From the NCBI GenBank assembly GCA_942492905.1, contig OW818657.1, forward strand, positions 1,922,001 through 1,986,000: a stretch of DNA of 64,000 bases. Direction: 5' to 3'. A model generated the notes under the pieces. It saw nothing but the letters and a program-made list of their open reading frames with translations. It made no database searches and was not told where the DNA came from. Positions 41,623 to 49,008 of this stretch are shown here, one piece after another. Numbering within the stretch: position 1 is the first letter of the stretch; every line of letters starts with the position of its first letter. Both the position numbers and the translations under genes were made by a program. This DNA is from CAIZWU01 sp942492905. GTDB lineage: Bacteria > Verrucomicrobiota > Verrucomicrobiia > Verrucomicrobiales > V1-33.

Positions 41623-44490
41623 TTAGGGCTGCACCATGCGGTAATATCGCACCGGTGGCAGCGGGCCGGGATCGAGGATGGACAGGACTCCTGAAGCCGG
41701 GCAAACCGCCGGGGTGCCCAGGGCAACCCAGTCCGTCAGATTGGAGGTGGTCTGCCATTGATAGGATCGGCCCGGGATGCCGAGGGCGACGACCCGTTTT
41801 CCAGCGCCTTCCGGGGTCATGCCGACGATATTCATGGTCTGGCCAATGCTATTGCTGGCCACCACTTGCACGGTGCCTCCGACGGTCTGGAATCCATCGG
41901 TGAGAGTGTAAGTGAAGCTGTCGGCTCCGCTGAAACCGGCGGCGGGCTGATAGACGATCCAGCCATCCGTGATGGTGACGGTGCCGCCTCCGGGAGTCGG
42001 GCTTTGCACCCCAACGAGGGACAGGGGACGGCCTTCGCCGCCGGTGGCGAGGGCGAGCAGGCTGGCGGTGGTGAGTTTTCCGGAAACGCCAATGCCCATG
42101 CCGAGGCTGCCGGCGCCGGCGACGATGAGAGGATCATCATCGAGAATGCCGCCACTGGCGGTGAGGGTGGTTCCGCCGCCCGCAAAGGTGACGTTGCGTC
42201 CGCCGGCACTGAGGGTGGAGAGCAGGACGGGTACTGTCTCGGTGGATTCGGGGGTGTGGTCTCCGAGGATATTCACGGAGAAACTGCCGGTGGTGGCGTT
42301 GGCGGCAATGGTGGTGGAGGTGGCGGCGACGGCGGTGAAGTCAGTGCCGGAGGTGGCGGTGCCGGTGGTCTCCGTGGCACGGTCGAAACTGATGCCGGCA
42401 TCGACCGGATTGCTCAAAATGATGTTATAGGTCAGCGGTGCGGTGCCGGTGTCTCCTTCGGTGGGGGTGCTTGCGGTTAAAGTAATGACCGAGGCGTCAT
42501 CATTGGTGATACTCCCGGTGCCGGGACCACCAGTGATCGTGCCGCGGGAGGCGTTGCTGAGAGTGACGCTGAAGGTTTCATCGAGTTCGACCGTGCTGTC
42601 AGAACTGACGGTGATGACGACCGGCTTGGTGGTATCACCGTCGGCGAAGTTCAGGGTTCCGGTGACGGTGGTGTAGTCAGTGCCTGCCAGGGCCGTGCCG
42701 TTGGAGGTGGAAAAATCGATCGTGTCGGCGCCGCTGGAAAGATTGCGGGTGACTGTGAACGAGAGGGGACCGGAGTTTTCAGCAACGGAGGGGCTACTGA
42801 TAGTGAAGGTCAGGGGGGTACCCTGCACGGCGATGCGGTCCACGATGAGGCGCTCCGCAGTGGAGTTGCTCTGACAACGGATACGCAGACCGAGGGTGGC
42901 GGCCGGGGGCAGGGTGAAGGTGAAATCCTGCAGATTGGAGGACAGCTGGGTGCCGTCGCCGATGCCGTTGTTGTCCGTGTCGAGCGCGAGGGAACCTCCC
43001 ACTCCCACGGTGCTGCGGAAGGCGGCGACGTTGGTGAAAGGGCCGCCGTCCACGCTGGCTTCCACGGCGATGGTGTCGCCGGTGTCGAAAATGGCTCCGC
43101 CAAGGGCTCCCAGGCGCACTGACGCCGTGACGTTGCCAAAAGGTTTGGTATTGAGCAGGAAATTAACGGCTTTGACCGGGGCGGCATCCAGCTGGGTGTC
43201 CTCGGCGATGATGGCGAAGGTGCCGTCCAGATTGGTGGTGCTGGCGGGCTGGCCGCGGTCGAACAGGGCGGTCCCGTTGGTGAACCGGCCATCCAGGGAA
43301 TAACGTGAACCGCGTCCGTCCGTTTCGAAGCTTTCGGTGAACGGCAGATTCTGCAGGATGATGCTGTCGGTGACGGTCACTTCGCGCAGCGGTGCGTTGC
43401 TGGCATTCACCCCATCGGTGGTGCTGAACCGGATCTGCCGGGGGCTGGTGGCCGGGTTGGTGGTATTGGTATTGCGGTAGGTCACGCTGCGGAGCACAGC
43501 CTGGTAGTCCGCGACCGGGGCGCTGCGCGTAATGGTCAGGGTGCCGGTGGCCGCGGTGTAAAGGATATCGCCGGCGAGAATGGCGCCACTGGCGGTGGCT
43601 GCGAGCACATCCTCACCACTGGTCAGGTTTTGCGTGATGACGACGGAGGCGGACGGAAGGGTGGCGCTGTCAGGATCGGAAAGGGTCAGACTGGGGGCCA
43701 ATGCCGTGGCGGCGGCGCCCTCCGGAAAAACCAGCGCTCCGGCCGGCACTCCGCTGATGACCGGAGGCGCGGTGGCCGGGTTTTCCCCGAAAATGCGGAT
43801 GTTATCCAGGCAAAGGTATTCGTTGGTGGCGTTGCTGTGCATCACCACCCGCACTTCCACGGAGGTTCCGGTCGAAAGGGGCAGATCGAATTCCTGGAAG
43901 GCGGCCGTCAGGGCAGTTCCCTGGCCGCCCAGCCCGTCGAAGTTCGTGTCGAGGGACAACGGCGCGTTCAGGGCGGGAGCTGGATTGGAGGGGGCGAACT
44001 GGATCAGCGGGGTGAAGGGACCGCCGTCGATGCGGGCTTCCACCCGGATCAGATCGATGTCCGCGGCAGTCGCGGAATGATCATAAAAATTCTGGGTGCC
44101 ACCCGCGGCCGGACCATTGCCGGGAGCCGCCAGCAAAATCATCACCGAGGGGTTCGTTTTCCCGGAAATATTCACCGGATTGAGGGTGACGGAAAGGGTC
44201 GCTGGATTGTTATTGGGGCTGGTATCCAGATCCTCCCCGGCGAACATCGAGGCTCCATCGCCGCCGGAGATGATCCCTCCGATGAGCTTGGTTCCGTTAT
44301 TGGGAACTACCTTGAAAAAGTCATTCTGGGTGGCGGCCAGCACTTCGAAGGGAGGCACCGATGTCGTAAAGCCGATCGCCCCGGCTGCTCCCTCAAACGA
44401 CTCACGGGCAATTTCCGTCGGCGCGGCCCTGAGCAGCGGTGGGGCGAAGACAGTGGCCAGCGCGGTGAGTTGGGAGAGACGGCGGTTCAT
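41623..44490 (-). CDS. Large exported protein with Calx-beta and cadherin-like domains
   Basis: Encodes 955 residues; signal peptide about 1-22. Two jelly-roll-like domains near 25-220 and 375-540 (LSTGTSVEVRVVMHSNAT; TIAVEASVDGGPFTNVAAFR) are followed by Calx-beta domains: SVAENSGPLSFTVTRNLSSG, TLNFADGDTTKPVVITVSSD, ETFSVTLSNASRGTI, and a second TPTEGDTGTAPLTYNIILSN. A cadherin/tandem-95-like FSGADSFTYTLTDGFQTV precedes a short C-terminal module (GIPGRSYQWQTTSNLTDWVA). Calx-beta and cadherin-like repeats usually bind calcium and make adhesins rigid. Acts outside the cell. It ends the minus-strand set that begins with the collar proteins. Confidence 0.82.
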   Translation of the reverse strand: MNRRLSQLTALATVFAPPLLRAAPTEIARESFEGAAGAIGFTTSVPPFEVLAATQNDFFKVVPNNGTKLIGGIISGGDGASMFAGEDLDTSPNNNPATLSVTLNPVNISGKTNPSVMILLAAPGNGPAAGGTQNFYDHSATAADIDLIRVEARIDGGPFTPLIQFAPSNPAPALNAPLSLDTNFDGLGGQGTALTAAFQEFDLPLSTGTSVEVRVVMHSNATNEYLCLDNIRIFGENPATAPPVISGVPAGALVFPEGAAATALAPSLTLSDPDSATLPSASVVITQNLTSGEDVLAATASGAILAGDILYTAATGTLTITRSAPVADYQAVLRSVTYRNTNTTNPATSPRQIRFSTTDGVNASNAPLREVTVTDSIILQNLPFTESFETDGRGSRYSLDGRFTNGTALFDRGQPASTTNLDGTFAIIAEDTQLDAAPVKAVNFLLNTKPFGNVTASVRLGALGGAIFDTGDTIAVEASVDGGPFTNVAAFRSTVGVGGSLALDTDNNGIGDGTQLSSNLQDFTFTLPPAATLGLRIRCQSNSTAERLIVDRIAVQGTPLTFTISSPSVAENSGPLSFTVTRNLSSGADTIDFSTSNGTALAGTDYTTVTGTLNFADGDTTKPVVITVSSDSTVELDETFSVTLSNASRGTITGGPGTGSITNDDASVITLTASTPTEGDTGTAPLTYNIILSNPVDAGISFDRATETTGTATSGTDFTAVAATSTTIAANATTGSFSVNILGDHTPESTETVPVLLSTLSAGGRNVTFAGGGTTLTASGGILDDDPLIVAGAGSLGMGIGVSGKLTTASLLALATGGEGRPLSLVGVQSPTPGGGTVTITDGWIVYQPAAGFSGADSFTYTLTDGFQTVGGTVQVVASNSIGQTMNIVGMTPEGAGKRVVALGIPGRSYQWQTTSNLTDWVALGTPAVCPASGVLSILDPGPLPPVRYYRMVQP

Positions 44491-44531
44491 AAAACGGAAG
44501 GGAAGGGGAAGAATACGGGGCCGGCGGTGGG

Positions 44532-45086
44532 TCAGTTCCGTGAGGGGAAGATGCCTTGGAGCGCGATGCAGAAATTCAGCACCAGATAGGGTTGGAGGAT
44601 GGGGACGGGCACGCCGCTGCCGGTCAGGCCGGAATTGCCGGCGAAAGAGACCGGCGCCATGACCCCGTTGGCTGCGGCGGGCAGCGCATAATTTTCATCC
44701 GTCGCACTGCCGGCCGGGACCGCGCCGACGGGATTGTCCGAGGATCCGGCTCCGCTGTGGCAGGGCATACTGCCGGTGGCGGCAATGGTGTGCTGGTGCG
44801 GCGGCAGGTTTTGCGTGAGGAGCGTGATCGTTTCCGAGCCGCTCGATTCGCCAAGGCTCCGTGGGGTGAGGCCCGGACCATTGCCGGCATGCATGGGAAC
44901 CCTGCCGCGGAGATCGGGTAAACCAAAAGTCGTTTGTCCATTTCCTCCGTAAGTGGTGCCGAGGATCGAAAAAAGCGCCGTGTTCTGAGCAATGGAGAGG
45001 ATTTGCCCATCGCAGGTGGCCCAGCCGCGGGGTGCGAAGTTTCCGGCAAAGATCATGATTTCGGCGATGAAGGGTTCAAGGGCCAT
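44532..45086 (-). CDS. Phage tail-collar/microcystin-dependent-like (MdpB) protein, paralog 1
   Basis: Encodes 184 residues without a signal peptide. Collar-domain marks: FIAEIMIFAGNFAPRGWATC, DGQILSIAQNTALFSILGTT, YGGNGQTTFGLPDLRGRVPM, then NLPPHQHTIAATG and the closing LQPYLVLNFCIALQGIFPSR. Proteins of this family form short tail-fibre-like trimers. The second copy lies 54 bases upstream and is about 55 percent identical by eye. They sit in a set with a sulfotransferase and metallopeptidase, not in a prophage. Confidence 0.9.
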   Translation of the reverse strand: MALEPFIAEIMIFAGNFAPRGWATCDGQILSIAQNTALFSILGTTYGGNGQTTFGLPDLRGRVPMHAGNGPGLTPRSLGESSGSETITLLTQNLPPHQHTIAATGSMPCHSGAGSSDNPVGAVPAGSATDENYALPAAANGVMAPVSFAGNSGLTGSGVPVPILQPYLVLNFCIALQGIFPSRN

Positions 45087-45140
45087 GGAGGTATGGGGTG
45101 AAGGATGAGTGGACTTAAAAGGTGATAGGGAAGGCCGGGA

Positions 45141-45692
45141 TCAATTCCGGGAGGGATAAACTCCTTCCAGGGCAATGATGAAACTTACGGCGAGAGACGG
45201 CTGCGTGATCGGGAACGGTTGGGCTCCGCCAACAGGGCCGGTGGTTCCTGTGACTTGAAACGGGGCCATGACCCCGTTGGCGTTGGCCACGGGTGAGTAG
45301 TTTTCATCGGTGGCACTGCCCGCAAAAATATGGCCCGCCGGGGTATCGCCGGACCCACCGGCAGCCAGGCTCCCAGGATTGCCCGTGGCATTCAGGGTAT
45401 GCTGGTGGGGCGGCAGGTTGGTTTGGGTTATGCTGATGTTCTCCGCCCCGGAGAGTTCTCCTTCGGTGTGGGAGGAGAGACCTGGCCCCTGGCCCCTATG
45501 CATGGGAAATCTGCCCCGCAAATCCGGCAGACCGAAAGTGACTTGTCCGTCCCCTCCATATGTGGTCCCGATCAGGGAAAAGAGAGCGGTGTCCTGGGCA
45601 ATGGACATGAGTTGGCCTTCGCAGAAGGCAAAACCGCGTGGAGCAAAATTGCCTCCGAACATGCGGATCTCGGCGATGAGAGGTTCAGACAT
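45141..45692 (-). CDS. Phage tail-collar/microcystin-dependent-like (MdpB) protein, paralog 2
   Basis: Encodes 183 residues. Same layout as paralog 1: LIAEIRMFGGNFAPRGFAFC, EGQLMSIAQDTALFSLIGTT, TFGLPDLRGRFPMHRGQGPG, NLPPHQHTLNATGNPG, ITQPSLAVSFIIALEGVYPS. The middle loops differ most (SLAAGGSGDTPAGH against CHSGAGSSDNPVGA), the place where trimer fibres bind ligands. Downstream of the HExxH gene by 46 bases, so co-transcription is likely. Confidence 0.9.
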   Translation of the reverse strand: MSEPLIAEIRMFGGNFAPRGFAFCEGQLMSIAQDTALFSLIGTTYGGDGQVTFGLPDLRGRFPMHRGQGPGLSSHTEGELSGAENISITQTNLPPHQHTLNATGNPGSLAAGGSGDTPAGHIFAGSATDENYSPVANANGVMAPFQVTGTTGPVGGAQPFPITQPSLAVSFIIALEGVYPSRN

Positions 45693-45738
45693 GGGAAGTA
45701 GGGTGATTTCCGGATTGTGAAACGGGGGTGATAAAATG

Positions 45739-46215
45739 TCAGGCTGGGTCTTCCTTTTCGCGGAGCCAGGAGCTCATGAGGGGGAAGCCGGTGGTCATGC
45801 CATACCATTGCAGGATGGGCACGCCGGGACCACCGGGTGGCAGGCCGGAGGCATACTGGGTGAGCAGTTGACTGCCTCCCTGCTTGTAGCCGCCTTCGTG
45901 GAATACGATGGCAGGATCAATCCCGGCAGCCAAGGCGGCGGCGTAGGACCAGGCCAAGGCAGCCATCTCCTCGGCGGGGGTGACCGATAACTTTCCGCCT
46001 ACGCTGTGGCGGCGGGACGGCGGAGTCAGCGCGATGTGAGCGGCCTCGTGAAGAATATCGCCTGGCCATGCGAGGCGGTCGGCATCCACCAGAAGCGTGC
46101 CATTTAAAATGGAGAGCCCTGGCAGAAAGGTTTCGCCCTCGATGGATTCCAGCCGCATGGGGACGCCCGCCTGCTGCAGGAAAAGGGTGAGCTTTGGGAG
46201 GAGTTCCTGGTTCAT
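45739..46215 (-). CDS. Putative zinc metallopeptidase (HExxH)
   Basis: Encodes 158 residues, soluble. The zinc motif is HEAAH in GDILHEAAHIALTPPSRRHS near residue 56, with LSVTPAEEMAALAWSYAAAL about 18 residues later, which may give the third ligand. The rest (FLQQAGVPMRLESIEGETFL; YASGLPPGGPGVPILQWYGM) matches no family I know. Its ATG overlaps the sulfotransferase stop by four bases (ATGA), so they are translated together. A processing role for the collar proteins or the small exported protein of this cluster is inference. Confidence 0.65.
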   Translation of the reverse strand: MNQELLPKLTLFLQQAGVPMRLESIEGETFLPGLSILNGTLLVDADRLAWPGDILHEAAHIALTPPSRRHSVGGKLSVTPAEEMAALAWSYAAALAAGIDPAIVFHEGGYKQGGSQLLTQYASGLPPGGPGVPILQWYGMTTGFPLMSSWLREKEDPA

Positions 46216-47000
46216 GCGGCTTCGCGATGCGAGGGAAGGTTGATGCTGGTATCGCCCAGGGCCGCTTCCTCTTCGAGTGTTAGGGATGCAGGGGGAAGCC
46301 AGTCGGCGGAGCCCGTGCGATTGACCCGCACACTGAATGCTTTTTCGGAAATACCCCGGGAACCGGTATGTTCCTCCAGGCGTTTCACGGTGCCGGCAGG
46401 ATCCGCGGTCATCGTGGCATAATCGAGCACGAGGGCCTGCTCCAAAAAGGGTGAGACGGCCGCCCGGGCCGAGGCCGCATGGCGGGCGAAAACCGCCGCA
46501 TCAGCGGCTCCCATCATCAAGCCGGCCGCTTTGGCGGATCGGAAACAATCGGCCAGGTTGCGGTCCACCCACACCCAGCGCGCTTCAGGCAGCCAGGCCG
46601 CGAGGCGGGGCAGGGCCAAGGCATCGGCGCCGGCCAATTTCCATCCCCACACGGGGCGTCCCGCCGAGGCCGCTTCCGCCGCACAGCCGCCCGGCCAAGT
46701 CAGCGCCGCATCGCGGAGACTGTTGGTATAACAAGCCAGGGTCGGCGCCAAGGGCGTGATAAAATCGTCCGTCCGGCCTGCCAGCACGGCGGTCCGGACC
46801 GGCGCAATTTGGCCTTCCTGGAGCCTCATCATCTGTTCCTTGGAACTGGAGTATTTGGCGAAAAATTCCATTTCCTGCCCCACCAGATCGCCATAGATCA
46901 GCGTATTCGGCGCCGAACACAGCAACCGCTGCACCAGGGTGGTGCCGGCCCGCAGGGCGGGGGATACGACGATGACCGGGTTGGAAGCGACTGCGCTCAT
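46212..47000 (-). CDS. Sulfotransferase-family protein
   Basis: Encodes 262 residues. The PAPS-binding P-loop-like start is VIVVSPALRAGTTLVQRLLC, followed by PNTLIYGD; the 3'-phosphate motif is WVWVDRNLADCFRSAKAAGL. The ending EEHTGSRGISEKAFSVRVNR also fits the family. It would transfer sulfate from PAPS to a hydroxyl, amine or tyrosine. It lies one base after a small Tat-like exported protein and overlaps the HExxH gene. Acceptor unknown; kinase-like relatives in the P-loop family cannot be excluded. Confidence 0.8.
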   Translation of the reverse strand: MSAVASNPVIVVSPALRAGTTLVQRLLCSAPNTLIYGDLVGQEMEFFAKYSSSKEQMMRLQEGQIAPVRTAVLAGRTDDFITPLAPTLACYTNSLRDAALTWPGGCAAEAASAGRPVWGWKLAGADALALPRLAAWLPEARWVWVDRNLADCFRSAKAAGLMMGAADAAVFARHAASARAAVSPFLEQALVLDYATMTADPAGTVKRLEEHTGSRGISEKAFSVRVNRTGSADWLPPASLTLEEEAALGDTSINLPSHREAA

Positions 47001-47001
47001 G

Positions 47002-47349
47002 TCAGGCCAATGTTGGATGCATGATGACCTGCAAGGTGCAACCGGCCTTGGAGAATGTCAGGATATTTCCTTTGGCATGCACGCGCCCGGTGCCAGCAAG
47101 ACTACTGAAAGCTTTGGACCATTCTGCAGCGTCCCGGATACCGCAGTGGACTTCAAATTCCCCGTCGATTCCGCGTTCCGTGCGGACCCAGACGGACTGT
47201 TTTGTCAATTCGCCTGAAAGCGCGGCCAGCCAGGCGGGCAGAGCGGGAGTCGCGAACGCTGTCGCGGGCACGGCAGCACTGGCGCAGGTGAGCAGCCCGA
47301 GAGACAACCACTGGCGTCGTGAAGTTCGTAAAGTCAACATGGGTGGCAT
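47002..47349 (-). CDS. Small Tat-like exported hypothetical protein
   Basis: Encodes 115 residues. Signal SRRQWLSLGLLTCASAAVPA (9-28) has twin Arg but is short. The mature part has QSVWVRTERGIDGEFEVHCG, IRDAAEWSKAFSSLAGTGRV and GNILTFSKAGCTLQVIMHPT. Its size and place at the head of the minus-strand operon make it a candidate substrate or cofactor of the sulfotransferase. No family recognised. Confidence 0.6.
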   Translation of the reverse strand: MPPMLTLRTSRRQWLSLGLLTCASAAVPATAFATPALPAWLAALSGELTKQSVWVRTERGIDGEFEVHCGIRDAAEWSKAFSSLAGTGRVHAKGNILTFSKAGCTLQVIMHPTLA

Positions 47350-47395
47350 TTATCCGATATTCCATACCAAGTCAAATTTTCGATGGTGACGGGAT

Positions 47396-47419
47396 GTTGG
47401 CAACCTGCAGGTTGCCAAC
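47396..47419. repeat. 24-bp perfect palindrome in the divergent intergenic region
   Basis: Each half reads GTTGGCAACCTG from its own strand. It is centred between the start of the small exported gene (47349, minus) and the hydroxylase gene (47459, plus). It could be an operator controlling both directions, or a mobile palindrome. Confidence 0.85.
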
Positions 47420-47458
47420 CGTCTTTCCCGGGTGGATTCGTCGCCTCATTGTTTCTCC

Positions 47459-48049
47459 ATGTCTGTTCTTCCCGACCGCATCCGGCTTCCTTTTCACTTC
47501 GACCCGGCGGATCTCCAACGCGATCTTGCCGCGTTGGGTGATGCGAGTTGGATCGCTCATTTTGTGAAACAAAACTACACCGGTGATTGGAGCGTCCTTC
47601 CGCTGCGGGGCAAAGCCGGCGCCACCCACCCGGTCATGATGATTTACTCCGATCCCGGCTGCACCGATTTCGCGGACACTCCATTCCTCGCCGCCTGTCC
47701 CTGCTATCAGGAAGTTCTGGCCACCCTCCAATGCCCGCTCCAGAGCGTCCGCCTGATGCGTCTTACCCCGGGTTCGGTGATCAAAGAGCACTGTGACCAT
47801 GATCTTGCCGCCGAAACCGGCCACGTCCGGCTGCATCTCCCTATCATTACCAATCCAGGGGTGGAATTCCTCCTCAACGGCACCCCGGTCGTGATGCGCC
47901 CCGGTGAGCTCTGGTATCTGCGTCTGGCGGATCCCCATCGCGTCGCCAATCATGGTCCGGCTGACCGGGTCCATCTTGTGATCGATGCGGTCATGAATCC
48001 CTGGCTGGAAAACCTGCTCCGTGGAGTCGTGATGGCATCAGTCATATAA
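47459..48049 (+). CDS. Aspartyl/asparaginyl beta-hydroxylase family protein
   Basis: Encodes 196 residues from the ATG at 47459 (an ATG at 47432 adds nine). Fe(II)/2-oxoglutarate motifs: H111-x-D113 in VIKEHCDHDL, HVRLHLPIITNPGVEFLLNG, H160 in ADPHRVANHG and R170 in DRVHLVID. These enzymes hydroxylate Asp/Asn side chains in proteins, often in EGF-like or ankyrin contexts in eukaryotes, and unknown proteins in bacteria. It diverges from the sulfotransferase/collar operon across a 110-base gap and is probably part of the same modification system. Confidence 0.88.
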   Translation: MSVLPDRIRLPFHFDPADLQRDLAALGDASWIAHFVKQNYTGDWSVLPLRGKAGATHPVMMIYSDPGCTDFADTPFLAACPCYQEVLATLQCPLQSVRLMRLTPGSVIKEHCDHDLAAETGHVRLHLPIITNPGVEFLLNGTPVVMRPGELWYLRLADPHRVANHGPADRVHLVIDAVMNPWLENLLRGVVMASVI

Positions 48050-48093
48050 AAGACCACGCCGTCCGGAAAGTCAGGGCGGATGAAGTGACAGTG

Positions 48094-48795
48094 TCAGGCG
48101 CGTCTGCGGCGCGACAGGGCAAGGAGTCCCAGCCCACCGAGGATGAACGACGATGGTTCCGGGACGGGCGTGCCGAGGAAGCGCATTTCTGCTATCCCCA
48201 CCCGGTCGCCGCCATTGGGACCGGTTCCAAACTGATTGTCGGTCACAGTCATGCGCACGAAATTGGCATCCGCCGCGGTAAAAGTGGAGGTGGCCGCCAG
48301 ATTGAAGGTCGCGGGAAACCCGACGGTTACCTCAAATGGAGTGCCGTAAGTGCTGCCGCCATTGGTGGAAAACTCCAGTCTGACACTTTGTGGATGGTTG
48401 CCATTGTTGGCCCCGAAATGATATCCCCAGAACACGATGGAATCGATGGAATACACCTGATCAAGGGAAAGCGTGAACACCGGAGCAATCCCTCCATCCG
48501 CAAAAAAGTCTCCGGCACCGGGCCCGGTGTCCACGGTTGCCCAGGCATTGCCGGGACTTGCCAGGGAGACGCCGGCGTGGGTAATGGCTGAATAATTGGC
48601 CAGGGTCGGTGTGGCGCTCAATCCAACCCCGTTGATGATGTTGGATTCATCATCAAGGAAAAGTCCGGTGGCCTCCTGATTTGGAGCAGTAGTGTAAGCG
48701 ATGCCGGTGGGCGTCACCAAAGTGGTTGCGGCCAGGGAAGGCAAGGTCAGGGACAAAAGAGCCAGAGGGTGGATCAACCAGGGATTTTTCTTCAT
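48094..48795 (-). CDS. PEP-CTERM protein with discoidin-like domain
   Basis: Encodes 233 residues from the ATG at 48795. Signal peptide about 1-22. The domain at about 40-200 (DDESNIINGVGLSATPTLAN, VYSIDSIVFWGYHFGANNGN, GDRVGIAEMRFLGTP) is a galactose-binding/F5-8C-like beta-sandwich. The end VPEPSSFILGGLGLLALSRR RRA is a canonical PEP-CTERM signal. The N-terminal domain of the 736-residue protein at 53609-55819 is a close paralog. Secreted and anchored by the exosortase pathway. Confidence 0.85.
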   Translation of the reverse strand: MKKNPWLIHPLALLSLTLPSLAATTLVTPTGIAYTTAPNQEATGLFLDDESNIINGVGLSATPTLANYSAITHAGVSLASPGNAWATVDTGPGAGDFFADGGIAPVFTLSLDQVYSIDSIVFWGYHFGANNGNHPQSVRLEFSTNGGSTYGTPFEVTVGFPATFNLAATSTFTAADANFVRMTVTDNQFGTGPNGGDRVGIAEMRFLGTPVPEPSSFILGGLGLLALSRRRRA

Positions 48796-49008
48796 GGAGG
48801 TTAAAGGGGCATTCAAACAGAAGGAACGGAGCGGCAACCGCTCCGGACAGACATGGTATTCTTAAGAGGAGAACTAACAGCATATTTCATTCCGCTCCAT
48901 GAATTATTGTGATCATGAACGTAAAAGCTGGAAAAGCTCAGGAGGGAGCCCGCTTTATACCAGAATGGCCGGACCGGGGGAGCACGGTAGCCCTGCCGAC
49001 ACCCCTGA

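Noticed and set aside
44532..45692. Collar-domain genes considered as prophage remains
   Set aside because: No capsid, terminase, tail-tube, integrase or lysis genes in the window; the neighbours are modification enzymes and surface proteins.
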